Source: Paludibacteraceae bacterium
GTDB taxonomy: Bacteria > Bacteroidota > Bacteroidia > Bacteroidales > Paludibacteraceae
Direction of reading: 5' to 3'
Length of the DNA: 29,731 bases
Assembly: GCA_016297215.1 (NCBI GenBank)
Contig: JAEDGZ010000026.1
Span: 1-29,731, forward strand
Made by a program: the position numbers and the translations under genes. The notes under the pieces are model-generated. The model saw nothing but the letters and a program-made list of their open reading frames with translations, had not been told where the DNA came from and ran no database searches. The first letter of the stretch is position 1. Every line of letters begins with the position of its first letter. This document shows positions 1 through 8,411 of the stretch, piece after piece.

Positions 1-148
1 CTGCTTCGATTTGACGACCTGTCAACCAGATGGTACCAAGGCTCTTGATACCGAACGAACCAAAAGCAAGTTCGTTGCCGCGTTGCGCGATGCCTTTGAT
101 ACGGCCTTTCTGCGAGCGACGGAATTTCGTTTTCTTAGGTTGTAACAT
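1..148 (-). CDS. rplP: 50S ribosomal protein L16 (N-terminal part, cut by window edge)
   Basis: L16 is a large-subunit ribosomal protein that binds 23S rRNA near the A site and peptidyl-transferase centre. The 49 residues visible begin MLQPKKTKFRRSQKGRIKG and continue through a SFGIKSL motif to a TGRQIEA segment, which is the typical L16 amino terminus. The ATG lies at 146-148, 30 bases after the rpsC stop codon, so the gene is the next member of the S10 operon. The remainder lies beyond the left edge of the window; nothing suggests the gene is broken. No Shine-Dalgarno sequence precedes the start. Confidence 0.95.
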   Translation of the reverse strand, partial: MLQPKKTKFRRSQKGRIKGIAQRGNELAFGSFGIKSLGTIWLTGRQIEA

Positions 149-178
149 AACTGTTGTAATCTACAAATCGGTTAGACA

Positions 179-919
179 TTATTGTTTTTTGTTTCTGCGG
201 AAACCACCCTTGCGATCCCCGTCGCGGCGGTCGTTGCGGCGATCCATGCCGCGACCTTCCTGCTTCTGGGTGAAGTTAGGTGCCAAATCCACTTTGCCGT
301 ACTTCTCACCGCGGCAGATCCATACCTTCACGCCGATAACACCTACTTTGGTGATAGCGCCGATTTGGCAGTAATCGATGTCCGCACGGAGAGTGTGCAG
401 CGGGGTACGTCCTTCCTTGTACATCTCTTTGCGCGCCATCTCGGCACCATTGAGACGTCCGCTGACCTGAATCTTGATACCCTCAGCGCCCATACGCATG
501 GTAGAAGCGATGGCCATCTTTACCGCACGGCGGTAAGCCACTTTGCCTTCCAGTTGGCGAGCGATTTTGGTAGCAACGATGGTTGCATCCAACTCAGGAC
601 GTTTTACCTCGAAGATGTTGATTTGTACATCTTGCTTGGTGATTTTCTTCAGTTCCTCTTTCAATTTGTCAACCTCTTGTCCACCCTTTCCGATGATATA
701 CCCGGGGCGAGCGGTGCAGACAGTTACAGTTACAAGTTTCAGAGTTCTCTCGATGACGATACGGGAAATACTTGCCTCTGCAAGACGGGCATTGAGGTAC
801 TCACGGATTTTGGTATCCTCTACAATCGTATCACCATAGTTCTTACCGCCAAACCAGTTGGAGTCCCAACCGCGAACAATACCGAGGCGGTTTGCAATAG
901 GATTAATTTTCTGTCCCAT
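179..919 (-). CDS. rpsC: 30S ribosomal protein S3
   Basis: S3 sits at the mRNA entry side of the small subunit and helps unwind mRNA. The 246-residue product begins MGQKINPIANRLGI, the canonical S3 start, and carries a KH-type RNA-binding loop, GYIIGKGGQEVDKLK, around residues 74-88. The conserved carboxyl-terminal domain includes GRLNGAEMAR. The last 25 or so residues form a very basic, arginine-rich tail, longer than in E. coli S3 and common in Bacteroidota. The gene starts 8 bases after the rplV stop and is followed 30 bases later by rplP, in standard S10 operon order. Confidence 0.97.
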   Translation of the reverse strand: MGQKINPIANRLGIVRGWDSNWFGGKNYGDTIVEDTKIREYLNARLAEASISRIVIERTLKLVTVTVCTARPGYIIGKGGQEVDKLKEELKKITKQDVQINIFEVKRPELDATIVATKIARQLEGKVAYRRAVKMAIASTMRMGAEGIKIQVSGRLNGAEMARKEMYKEGRTPLHTLRADIDYCQIGAITKVGVIGVKVWICRGEKYGKVDLAPNFTQKQEGRGMDRRNDRRDGDRKGGFRRNKKQ

Positions 920-927
920 CTTGGTAA

Positions 928-1335
928 TTACTTTTCAGCGTTAGTATTTTTAGTATCCACGAACACAGTAATATGGTTGGAACGCTTGCGCACGCGGTAT
1001 CCGCGGCCCTGAGGAGCGGGCAACAGACGCTTGAGCATCATACCGCCATCCACCATAATATTGCTTACATACAAAGTTTCTTGGTCTGCTTTCTTGCCGG
1101 TTTTGGTTTCCCAGTTGGCGATAGCAGATTTCAGTACCTTCTCCATAGCGCGCGAAGCCTCACGCGTGGAGAAGTGGAGCGCACCCAGTGCACGGTTCAC
1201 TTCCATGCCGCGAATCATGTCTGCTACGAGACGCATCTTGCGCGGGGAGGTAGGAACGTTGTTCAGTTTGGCGAAGTATTGCTCTCTGCGAGCCTCCTTC
1301 ATTGCCTCTGCTGTATTATGTTTTCTTGCACCCAT
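928..1335 (-). CDS. rplV: 50S ribosomal protein L22
   Basis: L22 lines the polypeptide exit tunnel together with L4. The 135-residue product shows the family signature PTSPRKMRLVADMIRGM near residues 28-44. The conserved carboxyl part, with MLKRLLPAPQGRGYRVRKRS, forms the tunnel-reaching hairpin. It has an amino-terminal extension of roughly 20 residues (MGARKHNTAEAMKEARREQ) relative to the shortest bacterial L22 proteins, which is common in Bacteroidales. It lies 43 bases downstream of rpsS and 8 bases upstream of rpsC. The ATG at 1335 is preceded by an AT-rich stretch without a Shine-Dalgarno site. Confidence 0.97.
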   Translation of the reverse strand: MGARKHNTAEAMKEARREQYFAKLNNVPTSPRKMRLVADMIRGMEVNRALGALHFSTREASRAMEKVLKSAIANWETKTGKKADQETLYVSNIMVDGGMMLKRLLPAPQGRGYRVRKRSNHITVFVDTKNTNAEK

Positions 1336-1378
1336 TGTAATTCTTGGTTTAATAATGTTGTGTTAATGATGCAATGGA

Positions 1379-1648
1379 TTACTTCTTGTTATTGCCGGCA
1401 TGACCACGGAAAGTACGAGTAGGCGCGAACTCGCCCAACTTGTGCCCGACCATGTTCTCGGTTACATAAACAGGAATGAATTTGTTTCCATTGTGAACTG
1501 CAATTGTATGACCTACAAAATCGGGGGAGATCATCGATGCGCGGCTCCAAGTCTTGACAACTTCTTTTTTGCCCGACTCATTCATGGCCAACACCTTGTC
1601 CTCCAACTTAACGTTGATAAAAGGTCCTTTTTTCAATGAACGACTCAT
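1379..1648 (-). CDS. rpsS: 30S ribosomal protein S19
   Basis: S19 contacts 16S rRNA in the head of the small subunit and forms part of the bridge to the large subunit. The 89-residue product starts MSRSLKKGPFINVKLE and contains the family signature TWSRASMISPDFVGHTIAVHNG, given here only by its first and last residues TWSR (33-36) and VHNG. The carboxyl end, KLGEFAPTRTFRGH, is also diagnostic. It lies 20 bases after rplB and 43 bases before rplV, in the expected order. Confidence 0.97.
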   Translation of the reverse strand: MSRSLKKGPFINVKLEDKVLAMNESGKKEVVKTWSRASMISPDFVGHTIAVHNGNKFIPVYVTENMVGHKLGEFAPTRTFRGHAGNNKK

Positions 1649-1668
1649 AATGTTACGATTTTAATAGG

Positions 1669-2493
<825 letters not shown>

Positions 2494-2495
2494 TT

Positions 2496-2786
2496 TTAGA
2501 TATTGCTATAAAAATCGATTGTATCACCTTCTTTCAATGTAACAATAGCCTTTTTGTAAGCCTGTTGTGCGCCGCGAAGCAGACCGCTCTTAGTCCAGCG
2601 TTGTTTCACTTTGGGAGCAACAATCAGGGTGTTTACATCGACTACCTGTACATTGTACATTTCTTCCACTGCCTTTTTGATTTGAACCTTGTTGGCAGCA
2701 CGCTCTACACGAAAACCATAACGGTTCAACTTTTCGCCTGCGGCGGTCATCTTTTCCGTGACGATAGGTTTCAGAATAATTGCCAT
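2496..2786 (-). CDS. rplW: 50S ribosomal protein L23
   Basis: L23 sits beside the exit tunnel and is the docking site for trigger factor and the signal recognition particle. The 96-residue product starts MAIILKPIVTEKMTAAGEKLNRY. It shows the family features IVTEK, the RVERAANKVQIKKAVEEMYNV segment (given by its ends) and a VKQRWTKSG loop. It lies between rplD and rplB with 13- and 2-base gaps. It is the only gene in this operon preceded by a full Shine-Dalgarno sequence, which overlaps the rplD stop codon (see separate entry). Confidence 0.97.
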   Translation of the reverse strand: MAIILKPIVTEKMTAAGEKLNRYGFRVERAANKVQIKKAVEEMYNVQVVDVNTLIVAPKVKQRWTKSGLLRGAQQAYKKAIVTLKEGDTIDFYSNI

Positions 2787-2802
2787 AGTTGTAACCTCCT
2801 TA
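2787..2802 (-). promoter_or_regulatory. Perfect Shine-Dalgarno sequence before rplW, overlapping the rplD stop
   Basis: On the minus strand the rplD stop codon TAA is the first part of TAAGGAGGT (plus-strand 2794-2802), complementary to all nine bases of the usual 16S rRNA tail. A 7-base spacer leads to the rplW ATG at 2786. The other eleven starts in this operon have only A/T-rich leaders. Bacteroidota seldom use Shine-Dalgarno pairing because their ribosomes occlude the 16S tail, so this site stands out. Confidence 0.8.
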
Positions 2803-3429
2803 TGCGTTAAAAGTTGCCTCGATAGCAGCCGCCGAGGCCTCGGTGAGCACTACTACGTTAGCGTTCATGATTGTGTAGGTATTGAGTTCATTGACGTTCA
2901 CTACGTTGGTACGCTGGATGTTAGCAGCGGACTTGCGTGCGTTCACGTTAGCGTCGTTCACTACGAAGAGCACTTTCTGACCAGCCACTTTGAGGTTGTT
3001 CAATACCTCGATCATTGCTTTGGTCTTGGGAGCCTCGAAGTTGAGCGCATCCAGTACGAGGATGTTGCCTTGGGAAGCACGAAGGCTCAACGCAGACTTG
3101 CGTGCGAGTTGTTTCACCTTGCGGTTGAGTTTGAAATCATAGGAGCGGGGTACGGGACCAAAGATAGTACCACCACCTACGCGAACCGGCGACTTCAAAT
3201 CACCCGGACGTGCTCCACCGCCGCCCTTCTGGCGACCGAGTTTGCGGGTCGAGTGAGCGTTCTCGCTACGTTGTTTTGCCTTGGCAGTACCTTGACGGTT
3301 GTTAGCCAAGAATTGCTTAACGTCCAAGTAGATAGCGTGGTCGTTAGGCTCGATAGCGAAGATTGCATCGTTCAAGGCAATCTTCTTGCCGGTCTCCTGA
3401 CCGGCCATATTCAAAATACTAAGTTCCAT
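2800..3429 (-). CDS. rplD: 50S ribosomal protein L4
   Basis: L4 binds 23S rRNA, and its long internal loop reaches into the exit tunnel opposite L22. The 209-residue product shows the usual loop with GRQKGGGGARPGDLKSPVRVGGG (marked by GRQKG around residue 67 and PGDLKSP about ten residues on). A carboxyl Rossmann-like part includes NILVLDALNFE. The gene starts 5 bases after rplC ends. In E. coli L4 represses the S10 operon through a leader upstream of rpsJ; whether that happens here cannot be read from the sequence. Its stop codon is part of the rplW Shine-Dalgarno site. Confidence 0.97.
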   Translation of the reverse strand: MELSILNMAGQETGKKIALNDAIFAIEPNDHAIYLDVKQFLANNRQGTAKAKQRSENAHSTRKLGRQKGGGGARPGDLKSPVRVGGGTIFGPVPRSYDFKLNRKVKQLARKSALSLRASQGNILVLDALNFEAPKTKAMIEVLNNLKVAGQKVLFVVNDANVNARKSAANIQRTNVVNVNELNTYTIMNANVVVLTEASAAAIEATFNA

Positions 3430-3434
3430 ACTTC

Positions 3435-4055
3435 TTACTTGTTGATAATTACGATTGAGTTTTTAGCACCCGGGATAGAACCTTTCACCATGATGAGGTT
3501 GTACTCGGGAATCACTTTCAAGATTTGCAGGTTTTGAACCGTTACGCGGTCCACACCCATGTGTCCGCCCATGCGGGTACCCGGGAAGATACGAGAAGGA
3601 TACGCGCAGGCACCTACGGAACCCGGTGCACGCAGACGGTCGTCCTGACCGTGAGTGCTCTGTCCGACACCACCGAAACCGTGGCGCTTTACAACACCCT
3701 GGAAACCTTTACCTTTGCTGGTGCCGATAACATCCACGAAGGAGTTCTCCTCGAACACGTCAGCAGCGGTGATGGTGTCACCCAGATGGAGTTCTTTTCC
3801 GAACTCGTCGAACTCAGCGAGGTGGCGCATAGGTTGCACCCCTGCTGCTTTGAAATGCCCAGCCTCTGCCTTGTTGGTGTGTTTCTCGCTCTTGGGCATG
3901 AAACCTACCTGAACAGCCTGATATCCGTCTTTCTCGACGGTTTTCAACTGTGTTACAACGCAAGGACCTGCTTCAATAACGGTGCATGGGATATTTTTGC
4001 CATCAGCACCGAAAACGGAAGTCATTCCGATTTTTTTACCTAATAATCCTGGCAT
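3435..4055 (-). CDS. rplC: 50S ribosomal protein L3
   Basis: L3 is an early-assembling 23S rRNA-binding protein near the peptidyl-transferase centre. The 206-residue product starts MPGLLGKKIGMTSVFG. It contains the GKGFQGVVKRHGFGG loop and the conserved SVGACAYPSRIFPGTRMGGH segment, which reaches the active-site region. It is separated from rpsJ upstream by an unusually wide 141-base spacer holding an AT-rich repeat array and GC-rich potential hairpins. It is followed at 5 bases by rplD. Confidence 0.97.
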   Translation of the reverse strand: MPGLLGKKIGMTSVFGADGKNIPCTVIEAGPCVVTQLKTVEKDGYQAVQVGFMPKSEKHTNKAEAGHFKAAGVQPMRHLAEFDEFGKELHLGDTITAADVFEENSFVDVIGTSKGKGFQGVVKRHGFGGVGQSTHGQDDRLRAPGSVGACAYPSRIFPGTRMGGHMGVDRVTVQNLQILKVIPEYNLIMVKGSIPGAKNSIVIINK

Positions 4056-4196
4056 TTTGTTGTTAATGAATTAGTTATTAGTAATTTGATTGCTCTCGCC
4101 CGCAGGTTTGCGTGGCTTACGCCCTTGCCTCTCTGAGGGAAGCAACCCTGTTTTATTTACGATTTGACAATTTACGAATTACGATTGATTGTCTTA
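4056..4196 (-). other. Wide rpsJ-rplC spacer with AT-rich repeat array
   Basis: This 141-base spacer interrupts an otherwise tightly packed operon. On the minus strand it begins, just after rpsJ, with tandem variants of CGTAAAT and CGTAATT (plus 4156-4187). It then holds a GC-rich stretch (plus about 4098-4150) that can pair locally, for example CCTC with GAGG around AGA. The last 40 or so bases before the rplC ATG are A/T-rich. No ORF fits. A leader-type regulatory role is possible but not shown. Confidence 0.5.
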
Positions 4197-4502
4197 TCAA
4201 GCCTTGATTTCGACCTCTACGCCGCTGGCGAGTTCGAGCTTCATCAGCGCCTCAATCGTCTTGTTATTGCTGTTGTAGATGTCAATCAGACGTTTGAAAC
4301 TTGCCAACTCGAATTGCTCACGCGATTTCTTGTTCACGAAGGTGGAACGGTTCACGGTGAAGATACGCTTGTGGGTGGGCAATGGAATAGGACCGCTTAC
4401 TACGGCACCTGTTGCCTTCACTGTCTTAACGATTTTCTCTGCGGATTTGTCCACCAAGTTGTGGTCGAACGATTTGAGTTTGATACGAATTTTTTGACTC
4501 AT
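4197..4502 (-). CDS. rpsJ: 30S ribosomal protein S10
   Basis: S10 is a head protein of the small subunit; in many bacteria it also works with NusB in antitermination. The 101-residue product, of standard length, starts MSQKIRIKLKSFDHNLVD. It contains the family motif GPIPLPTHKRIFTVNRS around residues 37-53. It follows fusA after a 99-base gap that contains a strong hairpin and a short repeat array. There is no tuf gene between fusA and rpsJ, as is usual for Bacteroidota. Confidence 0.97.
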   Translation of the reverse strand: MSQKIRIKLKSFDHNLVDKSAEKIVKTVKATGAVVSGPIPLPTHKRIFTVNRSTFVNKKSREQFELASFKRLIDIYNSNNKTIEALMKLELASGVEVEIKA

Positions 4503-4510
4503 GATTGTGA

Positions 4511-4541
4511 TTTACGATTTACGATTTACAAATTACGATTA
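4511..4541 (-). repeat. Short AT-rich direct-repeat array upstream of rpsJ
   Basis: Read on the minus strand, the 30 or so bases just ahead of the rpsJ start are tandem variants of CGTAAAT and CGTAATT. Closely similar arrays, in the same orientation to the following gene, precede rplC (4156-4187) and secG (25928-25960). Units differ by single bases and are 7-8 bases long. Confidence 0.7.
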
Positions 4542-4553
4542 TTTTGCATATTC

Positions 4554-4591
4554 GGGGGACGCCTAAAGAGTCATACGCTTAGGCGTCCCTC
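4554..4591 (-). terminator. Intercistronic hairpin between fusA and rpsJ
   Basis: GGGACGCCTAA (4556-4566) pairs perfectly with TTAGGCGTCCC (4579-4589) around a 12-base loop, and two further outer pairs are possible. The hairpin begins about 10 bases after the fusA stop codon. No run of T follows on the minus strand, so it is not a classic intrinsic terminator; partial attenuation, RNA processing or 3'-end protection fits better. Confidence 0.55.
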
Positions 4592-4601
4592 CTGTGTTTG
4601 C

Positions 4602-6716
4602 TTATACCAAGTCGGCACGGCCGCCTACCTCGGTGAGTACTGTCTTCGCGATAGCGCTGGATACTGCCTCGTAGTGCGAGAACTCCATGCTGGAGGTTGC
4701 ACGACCGGAGGTGATGGTACGCAGTGCGGTTACATAACCGAACATCTCGCTCAAGGGCACTTTGGCTTTCACGATACGTGCGCCGGTGCGAGCGGTATCC
4801 ATACCCTCTACCTGTCCACGGCGTTTGGTCAAGTCGCCAATCACATCACCCATGTTCTCTTCGGGCGTTACCACCTCTACCTTCATGATAGGCTCCATGA
4901 GGGTCGGTTTAGCCTTTACGGATGCGTTCTTGAACGCCATCTGTGCGCAAACCTCAAACGACAACTGGTCGGAGTCAACGGGGTGGAACGAACCATCGAT
5001 AACGGTTACTTTCAGTTTCTCCAGCGGATAGCCGGCGAGCACACCGGTCTTCATAGCCGTCTGGAAGCCCTTCTCGATGGAGGGGATATACTCCTTGGGG
5101 ATGTTACCACCCTTCACCTCGTTGATGAACTGGAGCGTGCCCTCGAACTCGGGGTCAGCAGGCTCTACGCGAACAATCATGTCGGCGAACTTACCGCGAC
5201 CACCGGTCTGCTTCTTGTAGGTTTCACGCAGTTCAACGGGTTGCGAGATAGCCTCACGGTATGCCACTTGCGGACGACCTTGGTTGCACTCTACCTTGAA
5301 CTCACGTTTCAGACGGTCGATGATGATCTCCAAGTGCAACTCACCCATACCCGAGATGACGGTTTGTCCCGTCTGCTCATCGGTCTTCACAGTGAAGGTC
5401 GGGTCTTCCTCAGCCAACTTAGCCAAACCTACGCCGAGTTTGTCGAGGTCAGCCTGGCTCTTAGGCTCTACAGAGATACCAATCACAGGATCGGGGAACT
5501 CGATGGCTTCCAATACGATAGGATGCTCCTCGTCGCAGAGGGTATCACCCGTGCGAATGTCCTTGAAGCCTACCCCTGCGCCTATATCACCGGCAGCAAT
5601 GAAGTCCACGGGGTTCTGGTGGTTGGAGTGCATCTGGAAGATACGCGAGATACGCTCTTTCTTGCCCGAGCGGGGGTTATAGACATACGAGCCTGCCTCC
5701 AACTTACCGCTATATACGCGGAAGTAGCAGAGACGACCTACATACGGGTCGGTAGCAATCTTGAATGCCAATGCGCAGAGGGGCTCATCATCTTCCGGCT
5801 TGCGGGTGATAGCCTCGTCGTTGCGCGGGTCGGTACCGTTGATAACCTCGGTATCCATCGGGCTGGGCAGGTAAGCGCAGACAGCGTCAAGCATGGTCTG
5901 TACACCTTTGTTCTTGAACGAAGAGCCGCAGATGACGGGGAAGATGTGCATGCCTACGGTCGCCTTGCGGAGCGCAGCGCGAATCTCCTCCTCCGTGATG
6001 GTGGAGGGGTCGGAGAAGTACTTCTCCATCAGCACATCATCGAACTCAGCGATGGTCTCGAGCATCTTGTCGCGCCACTCTTCTGCCTCGGCTTGGAGGT
6101 CTGCGGGGATTTCATCCACCTCGTACTCAGCGCCCATGGTCTCATCGTGCCACAGGATAGCCTTCATCTTCACGAGGTCAACCACGCCCTTGAAGGTCTC
6201 TTCTGCGCCGATAGGAATCTGGATGGGGCAAGGAGTAGCACCGAGCACCTCTTTGATTTGGCGCACTACGTCGAAGAAGTTAGCACCCGAACGGTCCATC
6301 TTGTTCACATAGCAGAGACGAGCCACACCGTATTTATCAGCCTGACGCCATACGGTCTCAGACTGGGGTTGCACACCGCCCACAGCGCAGAGTGCCATCA
6401 CAGCACCGTCCAAGATACGGAGCGAGCGCTCTACCTCTACGGTGAAGTCCACGTGCCCCGGAGTGTCTATCAAGTTGATTTTGTACTTGTTGCCGTTGTA
6501 GTTCCAGTAGGTGGTAGTAGCAGCGGAGGTAATCGTGATACCACGCTCTTGCTCCTGAACCATCCAGTCCATCGTTGCGGCACCATCGTGCACCTCACCA
6601 ATCTTGTGCGTCAGACCTGTGTAGAACAGGATACGCTCGGAAGTGGTGGTCTTACCGGCATCAATGTGTGCCATAATGCCGATGTTTCTGTTTAATGTCA
6701 GATCGTGTTTTGCCAT
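4602..6716 (-). CDS. fusA: Translation elongation factor G
   Basis: EF-G is the cytoplasmic GTPase that drives translocation on the ribosome and, with RRF, ribosome recycling. The 704-residue product matches full-length EF-G. It carries the G1 motif AHIDAGKTT at residues 16-24, the switch I segment ERGITITSAATT, G3 DTPGH, and G4 NKMDRSGA. Domains II to V follow, ending with FGYVTALRTITSGRATSSME. Its place between rpsG and rpsJ marks it as the main housekeeping EF-G rather than a paralogue. It starts 40 bases after rpsG. The long open frame on the opposite strand is a codon-bias shadow. Confidence 0.98.
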   Translation of the reverse strand: MAKHDLTLNRNIGIMAHIDAGKTTTSERILFYTGLTHKIGEVHDGAATMDWMVQEQERGITITSAATTTYWNYNGNKYKINLIDTPGHVDFTVEVERSLRILDGAVMALCAVGGVQPQSETVWRQADKYGVARLCYVNKMDRSGANFFDVVRQIKEVLGATPCPIQIPIGAEETFKGVVDLVKMKAILWHDETMGAEYEVDEIPADLQAEAEEWRDKMLETIAEFDDVLMEKYFSDPSTITEEEIRAALRKATVGMHIFPVICGSSFKNKGVQTMLDAVCAYLPSPMDTEVINGTDPRNDEAITRKPEDDEPLCALAFKIATDPYVGRLCYFRVYSGKLEAGSYVYNPRSGKKERISRIFQMHSNHQNPVDFIAAGDIGAGVGFKDIRTGDTLCDEEHPIVLEAIEFPDPVIGISVEPKSQADLDKLGVGLAKLAEEDPTFTVKTDEQTGQTVISGMGELHLEIIIDRLKREFKVECNQGRPQVAYREAISQPVELRETYKKQTGGRGKFADMIVRVEPADPEFEGTLQFINEVKGGNIPKEYIPSIEKGFQTAMKTGVLAGYPLEKLKVTVIDGSFHPVDSDQLSFEVCAQMAFKNASVKAKPTLMEPIMKVEVVTPEENMGDVIGDLTKRRGQVEGMDTARTGARIVKAKVPLSEMFGYVTALRTITSGRATSSMEFSHYEAVSSAIAKTVLTEVGGRADLV

Positions 6717-6756
6717 CTTTTTTATTCCTTAAATATTATATACGCGCGCGAACGCA

Positions 6757-7233
6757 TTAGAAACGGAAGTGTGCGAATGCACGGTTAGCCTCAGCCATAC
6801 GGTGCATATCCTCCTTACGTTTGAAGGCACCACCTTGGTTATTGAATGCGTCCATGATTTCCGCAGCCAGTTTCTCTGCCATGGAATGACCACCGCGCTT
6901 GCGAGCGAAGTTAATCATGTTCTTCATAGCGATAGACTCTTTGCGGTCAGCACGAATCTCGGTCGGCACTTGGAAAGTGGCACCACCGATACGCTTCGAC
7001 TTCACCTCTACCAGCGGGGTGATGTTGTCCAGCGCTTGTTTCCACACCTCCAGCGGAGTCTTGTCTGCAGATTTCATCTTCTGCTCTACCGTATCGAGCG
7101 CGGTATAGAACACGCTGTATGCGGTATTTTTCTTACCATCGAGCATCAGGTGGTTCACAAACTTAGCCACCATCACTTCACCGAACACGGGATCCGGCAG
7201 GATAACTCGTTTTGTTGGTTTTGCTTTTCTCAT
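6757..7233 (-). CDS. rpsG: 30S ribosomal protein S7
   Basis: S7 nucleates assembly of the small-subunit head and contacts tRNA in the E site. The 158-residue product starts MRKAKPTKRVILPDPVFG. It contains the S7 signature VKSKRIGGATFQVPTE (about residues 78-93) and ends KREDMHRMAEANRAFAHFRF, given here in standard family form. It lies 211 bases after rpsL, an unusually wide gap for this pair, and 40 bases before fusA. Confidence 0.97.
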   Translation of the reverse strand: MRKAKPTKRVILPDPVFGEVMVAKFVNHLMLDGKKNTAYSVFYTALDTVEQKMKSADKTPLEVWKQALDNITPLVEVKSKRIGGATFQVPTEIRADRKESIAMKNMINFARKRGGHSMAEKLAAEIMDAFNNQGGAFKRKEDMHRMAEANRAFAHFRF

Positions 7234-7404
7234 TGTTGTTTACTTGTTTTTTGGTTGTCATCGCTTCAGCCTCACACCTCAGCCCTTGCCTCGGCATCTT
7301 TGACTTACTCAACCGAATCAACCCATTAATAATCGTCCCAATCTATGGAACATTTAGTTAGTTTTCAAAAGGAAAGAACACTTGTTTTCCGTTTCCGTTC
7401 AGGC

Positions 7405-7437
7405 ACTTGAAACCTGAAACTTGAAACCTAAAACTTG
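7405..7437 (-). repeat. Short direct-repeat array just downstream of rpsL
   Basis: The plus-strand text alternates ACTTGAAACCTG and ACTTGAAACCTA units, about 12 bases each, starting 8 bases beyond the rpsL stop. It lies in the 211-base rpsL-rpsG spacer (7234-7444), which otherwise shows no ORF and no clear promoter. It resembles in style, but not in sequence, the other short arrays in this window. Confidence 0.6.
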
Positions 7438-7444
7438 TATCCGA

Positions 7445-7825
7445 TTACTTCTTTGCTTTCGGACGCTTAGCGCCGTATTTGCTTCGACGCTGCAGACGGT
7501 TTGCTACACCTGCGGTATCCAGCGTACCACGAACGATGTGATAACGAACACCCGGGAGGTCTTTCACACGACCGCCACGCACCATCACGATGCTGTGCTC
7601 TTGCAGGTTATGACCCTCGCCCGGGATGTAGGCGTTCACCTCTTTCTGGTTGGTCAAACGTACACGAGCCACCTTACGCATTGCGGAGTTAGGCTTCTTA
7701 GGAGTTGTAGTGTACACACGTACACAAACACCACGACGCTGAGGGCAACTGTCCAATGCAGGGCTCTTGCTCTTGTCGATAAGTTCTGCTCTTCCTTTTC
7801 TAACTAATTGTTGAATTGTAGGCAT
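7445..7825 (-). CDS. rpsL: 30S ribosomal protein S12
   Basis: S12 lies at the decoding centre and controls translational accuracy; it is the classic target of streptomycin-resistance mutations. The 126-residue product starts MPTIQQLVRKGRAELI. It contains TTTPKKPNSAMRKVARVRL (residues 39-57), with lysine at position 43, and the second conserved loop GGRVKDLPGVRYH. Both loops have the wild-type lysines, so no resistance substitution is evident. It is the first gene of the operon, about 135 bases downstream of the promoter box, and opens the str part of the cluster. Confidence 0.97.
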   Translation of the reverse strand: MPTIQQLVRKGRAELIDKSKSPALDSCPQRRGVCVRVYTTTPKKPNSAMRKVARVRLTNQKEVNAYIPGEGHNLQEHSIVMVRGGRVKDLPGVRYHIVRGTLDTAGVANRLQRRSKYGAKRPKAKK

Positions 7826-7959
7826 TTTAACTTGTTAGTTTGTTAGTGAATTGTAATTAAATGTTTCCATGCTTTCCGCCGGCTCCGCCGCCCCGTTTGC
7901 GCAGGCTCCTTGCGCCCGTATATACACGCGCGAGGGACACATCGCCGCGAAAAAGCATG

Positions 7960-7991
7960 CAAAGGTACGACATTTTTTCGGAATGACCAAA
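7960..7991 (-). promoter_or_regulatory. Bacteroidota-type promoter for the ribosomal operon
   Basis: On the minus strand TTTG (7991-7988) is followed after exactly 20 bases by TACCTTTG (7967-7960). This matches the Bacteroidota housekeeping consensus of a TTTG -33 box and TAnnTTTG -7 box. Transcription should start near 7954, giving a leader of about 130 bases before the rpsL ATG. The leader is GC-rich in its first half and could fold, which would suit translational feedback, but no known leader motif was recognised. Confidence 0.8.
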
Positions 7992-8411
7992 TAATTTTGC
8001 AAGAAAATGCAGTTTTTCTATTAAAATCCTCATTTTCTGCAAAAAATTTTCATTTTGCAAAGTAGAGTTTGCAAAATAAGGCACATATACATACAGTAAG
8101 GACGTTTTTTATTTCAACCAAAATTTCCAAAAATTATTCAGATATTTTTTTTGTAGCATATAGTTTTCGTATAATTCTTCATTCATTAATTAGCAAAAAA
8201 CAAATTAGGATTTGAGTGGTGAGAGTGCGCGGGTATAACTGCTCTATGTTTAATAATTCACTAACTAATCACTAACTAATCACTAACTAATCACTAACTA
8301 ATCACTAACTAATAGAGCTTATTACTTTGATAGCTGCAAGAATTTACTTATATTGAACTCACGATAATTTCAGCAATAATTTATTCTCTTGCAAGTTGCA
8401 GGAAAACAAAA
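7992..8411. other. AT-rich intergenic region between the ribosomal operon and the pectin locus
   Basis: About 420 bases without a convincing gene. It holds A/T-rich upstream sequence for the ribosomal promoter, a tandem array of an 11-base unit (listed separately), and a pair GCTCTAT (8241-8247) and ATAGAGC (8312-8318) that flanks that array. A weak open frame at 7857-8084 on the minus strand crosses the operon promoter and is not credible. Confidence 0.6.
8259..8313. repeat. Five perfect tandem copies of an 11-base unit
   Basis: The unit CACTAACTAAT occurs five times in a row without a mismatch at 8259, 8270, 8281, 8292 and 8303. The unit itself repeats CTAACTAA internally. The array is closely bracketed by the inverted pair GCTCTAT and ATAGAGC. 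Lack of spacers excludes a CRISPR array. Perfect identity suggests recent slippage or active copy-number variation. Confidence 0.9.

Noticed and set aside
4503..4601. Loss of tuf between fusA and rpsJ
   Set aside because: Bacteroidota normally carry tuf elsewhere, so this is ordinary.
4164..6695. 843-codon open frame on the plus strand opposite fusA and rpsJ
   Set aside because: It mirrors the codon bias of fusA, has no protein-family features, no start signals, and crosses the fusA-rpsJ hairpin.
7857..8084. 75-codon minus-strand frame upstream of rpsL
   Set aside because: It spans the consensus promoter and leader of the ribosomal operon and gives an unconvincing low-complexity end.
8259..8313. 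CRISPR array
   Set aside because: Units are 11 bases, directly abutting, with no spacers and no cas genes in the window.
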